DNA from: CAZWSE01 sp964636575
GTDB lineage: Bacteria > Pseudomonadota > Alphaproteobacteria > Rhodobacterales > Rhodobacteraceae
Assembly: GCA_964636575.1 (NCBI GenBank)
Contig: CAZWSE010000107.1
Coordinates: 1 to 10,821 of the forward strand
Direction of reading: 5' to 3'
Length of the DNA: 10,821 bases
Shown: one piece after another, positions 1-5,817 of the stretch
How positions within the stretch are numbered: the stretch's first letter is position 1
How the letters are laid out: the number at the start of each line of letters is the position of its first letter
Position numbers and translations under genes: made by a program
The notes under the pieces: model-generated
Told to the model about the DNA's origin: nothing
Seen by the model: the letters and a program-made list of their open reading frames with translations, nothing else
Databases searched by the model: none

Positions 1-1085
1 TACATAGCTGTTATCGATGTCCAGCACAGTAATATCAGTGATGCGAAGATCAACCAATTCCTAGACCGTGCAGCCGATCAATTCACCGTCTTTGTCATAC
101 TCAAGGGTCAACTCGTCACCGGCCTCCACGTAGATGGCACCGGTTTCTTCATTGATGATGTCTTTGGCGACGAACTTGCCAACGATATGCTCGTAAGGAA
201 CCAACAGGTCTTTGACCTTGCCCTCGTCGATCAACTGCTTGACCGCGCGGGGGGTGACTTTCTTGCCAGCTTCGGCAATCACTTTGCCGGATTTGGCGTC
301 AACCAGATCATAGGTCGGGCGGGTGCCGCGGACACGATCAGGGAAGAACGGGGTCACCCAACCCTTGCCCTTCTTCAGCTTGAACGGAACGGTTTCATAG
401 TACGCGTCCATGATCGCTTCTTGGTCCAGACCCAGCGCATAAAGCAGGGTCGTGACAGGCAATTTGCGACGACGGTCGATGCGGGCGTAAACGATGTCCT
501 TGGCGTCGAATTCGAAATCGAGCCAAGAGCCGCGATAGGGAATGATGCGGCAGGCAAACAGCAGCTTGCCCGAGCTGTGCGTTTTGCCTTTGTCGTGGTC
601 AAAGAACACACCCGGCGAGCGGTGCATCTGGGATACGATGACACGCTCTGTGCCGTTGACAACGAATGTACCGTTTTGGGTCATCAAAGGCATATCGCCC
701 ATGAAGACGTCTTGCTCTTTGATGTCCTTAACGGACTTGGCGCCTGTGTCTTCGTCGACATCAAACACGATCAGACGGAGCGTAACCTTCAACGGGGCGG
801 CATATGTCATGTCGCGCTGTTGGCATTCCTCAACGTCATNNNNNNNNNNAGCTCGTACTTTACGAACTCAAGAACAGAGGTTTCGTTGAAATCCTTGATC
901 GGGAAAACAGACTGGAAAACACCCATGATGCCATCGCCATCTGTGGGGGTATCTTGATCACCGGATTTCAGGAAAAGATCATATGAGGATTTTTGAACCT
1001 CGATCAGGTTCGGCATTTCCAAAACTTCGCGGATTTTGCCGTAGTATTTACGTAAACGTTTCTGGCCAAGGAACGATTGAGCCAT
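1..1085 (-). CDS. rpoB: RNA polymerase beta subunit, N-terminal part; interrupted by an N gap and an in-frame amber codon
   Basis: This is the beta subunit of core RNA polymerase; only about the first quarter is in the window. Translation from the ATG at 1083-1085 gives MAQSFLGQKRLRKYYGKIRE, then the hallmark stretches VFPIKDF, TYAAPLKVTLRL, KDIKEQDVFMGDMPLMT, NGTERVIVSQMHRSPGVFF and PYRGSWLDFEFD, all family-typical. The start has a good ribosome site (AAGGTGG, about 10 bases upstream). Two defects are visible. Ten Ns at 840-849 shift the frame; the flanking bases fit six missing codons (probably L-E-K-P-K-Y), so the true gap is probably 14 bases. A TAG at 61-63 interrupts the frame at about codon 343, yet positions 60 to 1 continue in the same frame with the RpoB-like ELVDLRITDITVLDIDNSY. 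The gene is essential and single-copy, so a base error is likelier than a real truncation. It is downstream of rplL in the usual order. Confidence 0.96.
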
Positions 1086-1177
1086 GGTCGGTACCACCTT
1101 TTTTAAGTCTCACCGGACACACACCGTTGGGCGACGGCAATGCATCCATACGAGATTACGTTTTCAGATCTATTCGT

Positions 1178-1199
1178 GGCCACCGTCCCAAGGGTGGCC
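1178..1199 (-). other. Hairpin in the rplL-rpoB spacer, nearest to rpoB
   Basis: A perfect 7-bp inverted repeat (GGCCACC / GGTGGCC, 1178-1184 and 1193-1199) has an 8-base loop. It lies about 93 bases upstream of the rpoB start, has no U-tract, and so is not terminator-like. A role in mRNA processing or stability is only inferred from position. Confidence 0.4.
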
Positions 1200-1219
1200 T
1201 CCCGATCTTGAAACCGCAC

Positions 1220-1257
1220 CTTAGAAAACGCCCTAATCTACAAAGGCCCTTTCTAAG
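1220..1257 (-). promoter_or_regulatory. Long stem in the rplL-rpoB spacer, candidate RNase III-type processing site
   Basis: CTTAGAAA at 1220-1227 pairs with TTTCTAAG at 1250-1257 (8 bp). After a 2x2 internal loop, GCC pairs with GGC, leaving a 12-base apical loop. In E. coli the rplL-rpoB spacer contains an attenuator and an RNase III cleavage stem; the position here is equivalent, but the function is inferred. Confidence 0.4.
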
Positions 1258-1264
1258 ACGGGTC

Positions 1265-1294
1265 AAGCTGGGCCCATTTTCACAGGCCCAGCTT
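1265..1294 (-). terminator. Hairpin after rplL, likely partial terminator or attenuator before rpoB
   Basis: A perfect 10-bp inverted repeat, AAGCTGGGCC / GGCCCAGCTT (1265-1274 and 1285-1294), has a 10-base loop and lies 31 bases after the rplL stop codon. On the transcribed minus strand the stem is followed by GACCCGTC rather than a run of T. It is therefore more likely an attenuating hairpin than a full terminator, as expected where ribosomal-protein mRNA must exceed rpoBC mRNA. Confidence 0.55.
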
Positions 1295-1325
1295 CCAATA
1301 TGCGTGCCGGCGAACCGGCCACAAA

Positions 1326-1706
1326 TTACTTCAGTTCGACTTCAGCGCCAGCTGCTTCCAGCTTGCCTTTGATGTCTTCTGCTTCAGCTTTGTCGACGCC
1401 TTCTTTGATGGCTTTGCCACCGGCATCAACGATCTCTTTTGCTTCTTTCAGACCCAGGCCAGTGATGGCGCGGACTTCTTTGATGACGTTGATTTTGGAC
1501 GCGCCTGCAGATTTCAGGATAACGTCAAATTCAGATTGCTCTTCGCCACCGCCGGCACCACCGCCGTCAGCAGGACCAGCCATCATTACAGCGCCACCCG
1601 CTGCTGGTTCGATGCCATACTCGTCTTTGAGGATGGTTTTCAGTTCTTGTGCTTCCAACAGCGTCAGACCAACGATGCTTTCAGCCAGTTTTTTCAGATC
1701 AGCCAT
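1326..1706 (-). CDS. rplL: 50S ribosomal protein L7/L12
   Basis: This 126-residue protein has the full L7/L12 layout. An N-terminal dimerisation helix region (residues 1 to about 33, MADLKKLAESIVGLTLLEA) is followed by a flexible Ala/Gly/Pro-rich hinge (about 36-56, with GPADGGGAGGGEE) and a C-terminal factor-binding domain (about 57-126, FDVILKSAGASKINVIKEVR and GLGLKEAKEIVD). L12 dimers form the ribosomal stalk with L10 and recruit and activate translational GTPases. The ATG at 1704-1706 gives the conserved MADLKKLAE start, with an AAAGAG-like site upstream. It follows rplJ by 72 bases in the same operon and precedes rpoB by 240 bases that contain hairpins. Confidence 0.98.
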   Translation of the reverse strand: MADLKKLAESIVGLTLLEAQELKTILKDEYGIEPAAGGAVMMAGPADGGGAGGGEEQSEFDVILKSAGASKINVIKEVRAITGLGLKEAKEIVDAGGKAIKEGVDKAEAEDIKGKLEAAGAEVELK

Positions 1707-1778
1707 GTTTAGCTCTTTTCCGTTTTCTAAATGTGTTCCAACGCGAAGTGTTCAACCCCACGCCGATCAATTCGTTGC

Positions 1779-2294
1779 TCAGGCTGCCGCCTTGTCCTCA
1801 ACAGTGGACAAGATGGAAGCAATGTTGCTTGCAGGTGCGCCAATGGCTCCAGCGATATTCGATGCAGGTGCGCCGAGCATGCCTGCGATGGTGCTGATAA
1901 GCTCCTCGCGGGAAGGCATTTTCGACACAGCCGTAACACCAGCTGGGTCCAACGCGTTCTCACCCATAGCGCCGCCAATGATCACAAAGTTTTTGTTATC
2001 TTTGGCGAAGTCCTCGGCGACCTTGGCTGCTGCCACAGGGTCCTCGGAATAGGTCAGAACGGTCATCCCTGAAAGAAGTGAACCGATGCTTTCGCATGGC
2101 TTCCCTTCCAGAGCGATCTTGGCGAGCCTGTTTTTGGCAACACGAACAGCACCACCCGCGTCGCGCGCACGCGCACGCAGGTCTTGCATGTCAGCAACTG
2201 TCAGACCGGCATAGTGTGCGACCACAACAACGCCAGAGCTTTCAAAGACCTGGCCGAGTTCATCGACCAGCTGTTCTTTTTGTGCTCTATCCAC
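1779..2294 (-). CDS. rplJ: 50S ribosomal protein L10, GTG start
   Basis: This 171-residue protein is the stalk base. It binds 23S rRNA with its N-terminal domain (MDRAQKEQLVDELGQVF, VVVAHYAGLTVADMQDLR, VRVAKNRLAKIAL) and L7/L12 dimers with its long C-terminal helix. The C-terminus holds an exact 8-residue repeat, GAPASNIA, at 141-148 and 152-159. The 11-residue spacing fits the roughly 10-11 residue unit known to bind one L12 dimer. The start is GTG at 2292-2294, supported by GGAG about 8-9 bases upstream and by the conserved start of the family; there is no better in-frame ATG. It heads the rplJ-rplL pair and is preceded by a structured leader, the expected site of autoregulation by the L10-L12 complex. 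Confidence 0.97.
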   Translation of the reverse strand: MDRAQKEQLVDELGQVFESSGVVVVAHYAGLTVADMQDLRARARDAGGAVRVAKNRLAKIALEGKPCESIGSLLSGMTVLTYSEDPVAAAKVAEDFAKDNKNFVIIGGAMGENALDPAGVTAVSKMPSREELISTIAGMLGAPASNIAGAIGAPASNIASILSTVEDKAAA

Positions 2295-2348
2295 AGTTTC
2301 ACTCCAAATTTGGGAATTTCTTCCCGGCTCAGTAGACCGGATTGCTCC

Positions 2349-2386
2349 GGCGGTTGGGTCCTTTTGTACGGGACGCCCTAACCGCC
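2349..2386 (-). promoter_or_regulatory. Structured rplJ leader hairpin, candidate L10-L12 autoregulatory site
   Basis: On the minus strand GGCGGTT pairs with AACCGCC, GGG with CCC and TCC with GGA. This makes a 13-bp stem with small bulges (A and CG on one side only) and a loop CGTACAAAA. It lies 55 bases upstream of the rplJ GTG. The bulges in a long stem resemble the known L10 leader, where L10-(L12)n binds and represses rplJL translation. The identification rests on position and structure only; I cannot test it against the covariance model. Confidence 0.5.
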
Positions 2387-2479
2387 TCAGGCAATCGCCT
2401 TTGGATGGTTATTCTGTTCCCGTCTCAGGCAGGAATTATTGGAACATATGCCCCAACCCACCGTCTTGGACGAAGTAAA

Positions 2480-2509
2480 GGGGCATCTCCACGAATCGAG
2501 AGATGCCCC
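2480..2509 (-). terminator. GC-rich hairpin upstream of rplJ, terminator or leader stem
   Basis: A perfect 10-bp inverted repeat, GGGGCATCTC / GAGATGCCCC (2480-2489 and 2500-2509), has a 10-base loop. On the minus strand it is followed by TTTACTT, a weak T-tract. It is about 97 bases after the methyltransferase stop, so it may end that transcript. It could instead be the first stem of the rplJ leader if the promoter at 2520-2548 is real. The two readings cannot be separated here. Confidence 0.5.
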
Positions 2510-2519
2510 CTTGGACAGG

Positions 2520-2548
2520 CTGATACGACCTGATGCCTCGAATGTGAA
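2520..2548 (-). promoter_or_regulatory. Possible sigma-70-type promoter for rplJL
   Basis: On the minus strand TTCACA (2543-2548) is followed by exactly 17 bases and TATCAG (2520-2525), matching 5/6 and 4/6 of the consensus. The terminators after rplA and after its remnant mean rplJ probably needs its own promoter. Such matches also arise by chance, so confidence is low. Confidence 0.3.
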
Positions 2549-2606
2549 GGGCAAAACACGAAAAACTGCTTGTTTCAGGCGGGATGCCCCTCGTCGGTCG
2601 GCTTGA

Positions 2607-3275
2607 TCACCGGCCGTCAAATGGTCTCAGGAAGATATAGAAATCGGCAAACGACGTGTTGTGCCAGTCGCCATCATACTGAAAGGTGTTGTCGATTTTC
2701 TTGTACAGAGCCCAATCCGGCCGGTTCTTTTCAATCCAATCGGTGAATTTGCGGTGGCGGACATGATCGGCAGTGCCGTCGTTGTTGTCGTGGTTGCTTG
2801 AATAGATAACCACGAACTCGTTGCTCGCGTCGAACAGGGTGCGCATGTAGGCATCAAAGACATCATCTTCGACAAGGTGAAAGATCACATCCAGTGACAT
2901 CGACAGATCGGCTTGCTGGCCGTCATATTTGTCGAGCGTCATAAAAGACCGTTTGCGGTTGTAGCGGAACAGCTCTTTGCAGGTCGCAACTGCAGTGGCA
3001 CTGACATCAACACCCAAATACTTGGGATAAGAGGCCATTGTCAGCTGATTGCCATCACCGCAGCCAAACTCGATGACGGTTTCCAACTGGTTGTCCGCGA
3101 CAAATTCATTCAAAATATCGGCTTTGAAGCGGGCCAGATGATTGTAGGACCCGTCACCGGAATTTCCACCGGCGGCGTAACGGCTTTCCCAGTAGTCGGA
3201 AGACTTTGTAAAAGGGATCGGGGCGGGCGCGCCCAACACGGCTTTCTTCGTGCTTCGCAGCAACTCTCTAAGCAT
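2607..3275 (-). CDS. Class I SAM-dependent methyltransferase
   Basis: This 222-residue soluble protein has a Rossmann-type methyltransferase core. Motif I is VIEFGCGDGNQ (about 67-77), which binds S-adenosylmethionine. GVDVS (88-92) supplies the acidic residue for the ribose hydroxyls, and ADLSMSLDVIFHLVED (122-137) is the motif IV region. The N-terminal SDYWESRYAAGGNSGDGSYN resembles small methyltransferases often found near surface-polysaccharide genes. The acceptor cannot be told from sequence: a sugar, a small molecule or a protein are all possible. The start ATG (3273-3275) has GAGAG 8 bases upstream. It is out of place between rplA and rplJ. A Rho-independent terminator lies just upstream (3358-3391), so it should have its own promoter, which I could not identify. 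Confidence 0.85.
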   Translation of the reverse strand: MLRELLRSTKKAVLGAPAPIPFTKSSDYWESRYAAGGNSGDGSYNHLARFKADILNEFVADNQLETVIEFGCGDGNQLTMASYPKYLGVDVSATAVATCKELFRYNRKRSFMTLDKYDGQQADLSMSLDVIFHLVEDDVFDAYMRTLFDASNEFVVIYSSNHDNNDGTADHVRHRKFTDWIEKNRPDWALYKKIDNTFQYDGDWHNTSFADFYIFLRPFDGR

Positions 3276-3357
3276 AATAAATCTCTCAAATAAGGTCGTT
3301 TAACAAAATTAATGAAAGAACCATGCGCTACGAATCGCGTTTGAGTCAACAAAAACC

Positions 3358-3391
3358 GCCAAAAAGAAACAGGCGAGCCTAAGCCCGCCTG
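3358..3391 (-). terminator. Rho-independent terminator after the rplA remnant
   Basis: On the minus strand CAGGCGGGC pairs with GCTCGCCTG (9 bp including one G-U) around a 4-base loop (3370-3391), followed by TTTCTTTTT (3361-3369). It is 33 bases after the stop codon of the decayed rplA tail and looks like that copy's original terminator. Confidence 0.8.
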
Positions 3392-3424
3392 CATCTTAAA
3401 TCGTTTGAAATTAGTCGCTTGGGC

Positions 3425-3475
3425 TTACGCGCTGACGGCAGCGAACACATCTAAGGTTACGCTCGGACCCACCGT
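3425..3475 (-). pseudogene. Decayed duplicate of the rplA 3' end (last 17 codons including stop)
   Basis: The minus strand reads TVGPSVTLDVFAAVSA-stop, against TMGPGVTLDVGAAVGE-stop at the end of the intact rplA. Positions 3420-3471 align without gaps to 4541-4592, with 42 of 52 bases identical by hand count, running a few bases past the stop codon. The differences are five synonymous third-position changes and five that alter residues (Gly to Ser twice, Gly to Phe by two bases, Glu to Ala). Upstream of 3475 the L1 homology fades, so this is a scar rather than a gene. It is followed by a terminator, as a real rplA tail would be. Confidence 0.8.
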
Positions 3476-3507
3476 CTCGGACAACACGCACAACAGTGCG
3501 ACCTCTG

Positions 3508-4365
3508 TCACTTTCTCTGAAATGTGCTTGAAGGCTCCCAAGCCTTTGAATCAAGATCCATTGACCAAAACGATGGATCCAAGCCAAGATATTTGAGCAT
3601 CATTAAGGCATCGCCCCCGACCATGTCCAAGAACTTCTGCCTCTCAGGGGCTGATATCCTTGGCGGTGCAGGACGATCAGGTTTCAGATTGCTAACGCCG
3701 GCCATCGGAAATCGCATTAATTTGGGCTCTATCCCAACTTGCTTTTTGACAAATGAAATAAGAGACCGAACGCCTGTTACACGTTGTGCTTCTTCGAAGG
3801 GGGACGTTGAAACCTCAATGTGGTGGCATAGCTTTTTGATCCACTGCGTGGGATCGCTTAACATGCCCTCAAGTGGGATCACGAGAATTTGGCTGTCATC
3901 GTAAACCTCTCGAAACATCGATAACTGTCGATGAAAGCTAACGCGATGGTAGCATGCCAAGGCCCAATCTTCATGGGTCAAGGCTTCTCCGAATGGAATT
4001 TCTTTTCCAAGTACGTGGGCAGTCATCCGCCAGTTTGAGATTGCACAAACAACGGGATTGCGAACCATATAAACAATTTTAGCGTCAGGGTAGTGCCTTT
4101 TAAGGCGTGGTATAACGCGCCCTGGTTCTTCTATTGCATTTGAATAGTTTGGTGAAAGATCGCCCACTTTCTCGCCGTTCAAAGGGGCTTTCGCGTAAAT
4201 GTCAGCGTACCAGTCCCAACCGCGGCTCCAATTGCTCGAAAAGAACCTAGGTTCCTTCATTTCTGGAACGAAAACGCCGGGATGTCTTTTCAGCAATTTG
4301 TATACGCTGGTTGTCCCGCTACGTGCTGCACCAACAACAAAAAAGTCTATTTCGGGTTTGCCCAT
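3508..4365 (-). CDS. PAPS-dependent sulfotransferase family protein
   Basis: This 285-residue protein belongs to the sulfotransferase fold, which transfers sulfate from PAPS to a hydroxyl or amine, typically on a carbohydrate or lipid. The 5'-phosphosulfate loop is GAARSGTTS (12-20), followed by helix VYKLLKRHP. MKEPRFFS (36-43) is the usual conserved segment after it. The 3'-phosphate site is IVYMVRNPVVCAISNW, with Arg102 and Ser110 in the expected places. GDLSPNYS (68-75) is also family-typical. I prefer the ATG at 4363-4365, which has AGGA 9 bases upstream; an in-frame ATG at 4392 would add MRRASGHTI but has no ribosome site. Hand counts give about 46% GC at 4021-4200 against about 56% in rplA (4741-4860), suggesting foreign origin. 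There is no signal peptide, so it probably acts in the cytoplasm on a precursor. Confidence 0.88.
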   Translation of the reverse strand: MGKPEIDFFVVGAARSGTTSVYKLLKRHPGVFVPEMKEPRFFSSNWSRGWDWYADIYAKAPLNGEKVGDLSPNYSNAIEEPGRVIPRLKRHYPDAKIVYMVRNPVVCAISNWRMTAHVLGKEIPFGEALTHEDWALACYHRVSFHRQLSMFREVYDDSQILVIPLEGMLSDPTQWIKKLCHHIEVSTSPFEEAQRVTGVRSLISFVKKQVGIEPKLMRFPMAGVSNLKPDRPAPPRISAPERQKFLDMVGGDALMMLKYLGLDPSFWSMDLDSKAWEPSSTFQRK

Positions 4366-4489
4366 TATTGTGTGTCCTGATGCACGTCTCATTCAGTTCA
4401 TGTAGCTATCTTGAATTGCGAAATGCAAGAGGTGGCAGTTCGTTCTAGTTTGTGGCTTGCAAAACGGCGGCAATCACCTTGCATCATTG

Positions 4490-4521
4490 AAAAAGGCGTT
4501 CCGCGGAAACGGAACGCCTTT
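4490..4521 (-). terminator. Rho-independent terminator after rplKA
   Basis: A perfect 12-bp stem (4492-4503 with 4510-4521) encloses a 6-base loop and is followed on the minus strand by five T. It is 24 bases after the rplA stop codon. It should end the rplK-rplA transcript and separate it from the sulfotransferase. Confidence 0.92.
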
Positions 4522-4545
4522 CCAGTGTTGTCAGGTGCTGTGGGC

Positions 4546-5244
4546 TTACTCGCCTACGGCGGCGCCCACATCCAAAGTCACGCCCGGACCCATAGTAGAG
4601 GTCAAGGTGATCGACTTCATATATGTGCCTTTGGTGCCCGATGGCTTGGCTTTGGAAACGGCGCCAACGATGGCTTTGACGTTCTCAACCAGCTTGGCTT
4701 CGGTAAAGGATGCTTTGCCGATCCCAGCGTGCACAACGCCCGCTTTTTCGACCTTAAACTGCACTTCGCCGCCTTTTGCGCCTTTGACAGCAGCCTCGAC
4801 GTCCATTGTGACCGTGCCGACTTTAGGGTTCGGCATCAGGTTACGCGGGCCAAGAACCTTACCCAGACGGCCAACAATCGGCATCATGTCAGGGGTGGCA
4901 ATGCAACGATCAAATTCGATCTTGCCGCCTTGAACGATTTCCATCAGGTCTTCTGCACCAACGATATCAGCACCCGCTTTGGTCGCTTCTTCGGCCTTTG
5001 CATCGCGTGCAAATACAGCAACGCGAACGGTTTTGCCGGTGCCGTTTGGCAAAGCAATTACACCACGGACCATTTGATCCGCGTGACGGGGATCAACACC
5101 AAGATTGAAAGCGATTTCGATGGTTTCATCGAACTTGGCCTTGGCGTTGCCTTTGACCAGCTTTACAGCCTCTTCGATTGTGACGTTGCGCTTGCCTTCA
5201 ACAGCGGCGCGGGCGGCTGTTGTGCGTTTTCCGAGTTTTGCCAT
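4546..5244 (-). CDS. rplA: 50S ribosomal protein L1
   Basis: This 232-residue L1 is full length for the family. It binds 23S rRNA at the E-site stalk and moves with deacylated tRNA. In many bacteria it also represses its own operon by binding the mRNA leader. Recognisable segments are MAKLGKRTTAARAAVEGKRN, KFDETIEIAFNLGVDPRHADQMVRG, VALPNGTGK (as IALPNGTGK), NLMPNPKVGTVT and GKASFTEAKLVENV. The start ATG (5242-5244) is one base after the rplK stop codon (TAAGATG on the minus strand), and its ribosome site GAGGTG lies inside the last rplK codons, so translation is coupled. Its 3' end is repeated at 3420-3471. Confidence 0.98.
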   Translation of the reverse strand: MAKLGKRTTAARAAVEGKRNVTIEEAVKLVKGNAKAKFDETIEIAFNLGVDPRHADQMVRGVIALPNGTGKTVRVAVFARDAKAEEATKAGADIVGAEDLMEIVQGGKIEFDRCIATPDMMPIVGRLGKVLGPRNLMPNPKVGTVTMDVEAAVKGAKGGEVQFKVEKAGVVHAGIGKASFTEAKLVENVKAIVGAVSKAKPSGTKGTYMKSITLTSTMGPGVTLDVGAAVGE

Positions 5245-5245
5245 C

Positions 5246-5671
5246 TTACTTCACCTCAATGCCCATAGAGGATGCCGAGCCGAGAATAATCTTCATCGCG
5301 CCTTCGATATCATTTGCGTTCAGGTCTTTCATCTTCGCTTCCGCGATTTCACGAACCTGCTTAACGGTGACGTGGCCAACCACTTCACGGGACGGGGTCT
5401 TGGCACCGGATTTCAAACCAGCGGCCTTTTTCAGGTAGTACGACGCCGGAGGAGTTTTGATCTCCATGGTGAAGGACTTGTCCTGATAATAGCTGATAAC
5501 AGTCGGACACGGGGCACCAGGCTCCAGATCGGCTGTCTTCGCATTGAAGGCTTTGGTGAATTCCATGATGTTGATGCCGCGCTGACCCAGTGCGGGGCCG
5601 ACGGGGGGGGATGGGTTTGCTTGACCTGCAGGAACCTGCAGCTTCAGCGTACCAACGAGCTTCTTGGCCAT
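5246..5671 (-). CDS. rplK: 50S ribosomal protein L11
   Basis: This 141-residue L11, the usual length, binds the GTPase-associated region of 23S rRNA. The N-terminal domain carries the proline-rich AGQANPSPPVGPALGQRGINIMEFTKAFN (15-43). The C-terminal rRNA-binding domain includes KTPSREVVGHVTVKQVREIAE and DIEGAMKIILGSASSMGIEV. The ATG at 5669-5671 has a strong AAGGAGAGG site. An 8-base G run on the plus strand (5603-5610) falls in the PSPPVGP codons, and the frame stays intact. Only 46 bases of leader remain before the scaffold gap, so the usual L1 regulatory site on the rplKA mRNA cannot be examined. Confidence 0.98.
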   Translation of the reverse strand: MAKKLVGTLKLQVPAGQANPSPPVGPALGQRGINIMEFTKAFNAKTADLEPGAPCPTVISYYQDKSFTMEIKTPPASYYLKKAAGLKSGAKTPSREVVGHVTVKQVREIAEAKMKDLNANDIEGAMKIILGSASSMGIEVK

Positions 5672-5717
5672 GGGGCCTCTCCTTTTACATTCGCCTCACC
5701 CGCGCGTCGGGATCAGC

Positions 5718-5817
5718 NNNNNNNNNNNNNNNNNNNNNNNNNNNNNNNNNNNNNNNNNNNNNNNNNNNNNNNNNNNNNNNNNNNNNNNNNNNNNNNNNNN
5801 NNNNNNNNNNNNNNNNN
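5718..5817. other. Assembly gap of 100 N between nusG and rplK
   Basis: Exactly 100 Ns, the conventional placeholder for a scaffold join of unknown length, begin directly after the nusG stop codon in transcription order. The conserved order nusG-rplK supports the join. The spacer that would hold the rplKA promoter and leader is missing. Confidence 0.97.

Noticed and set aside
61..63. Amber codon read as pyrrolysine or programmed readthrough
   Set aside because: There is no precedent at this RpoB position and no supporting structure; a base error in a draft assembly is much simpler.
187..957. Long plus-strand open frame opposite rpoB
   Set aside because: It is the antisense shadow of rpoB, spans the N gap, and has no family resemblance.
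3487..3500. CGCAC / GTGCG hairpin after the sulfotransferase as its terminator
   Set aside because: The 5-bp stem has no T-tract on the minus strand; the stronger terminator at 3358-3391 is more likely to serve.
4366..4392. Upstream ATG for the sulfotransferase at 4392
   Set aside because: It has no ribosome site, and the added MRRASGHTI is not family-like; the ATG at 4365 has AGGA at good spacing.
4411..5268. Long plus-strand open frame opposite rplA
   Set aside because: It is the antisense shadow of rplA; rplA is complete and conserved on the minus strand.
5603..5610. Possible frameshift at the 8-base G run in rplK
   Set aside because: The L11 frame is intact on both sides and encodes the conserved PSPPVGP.
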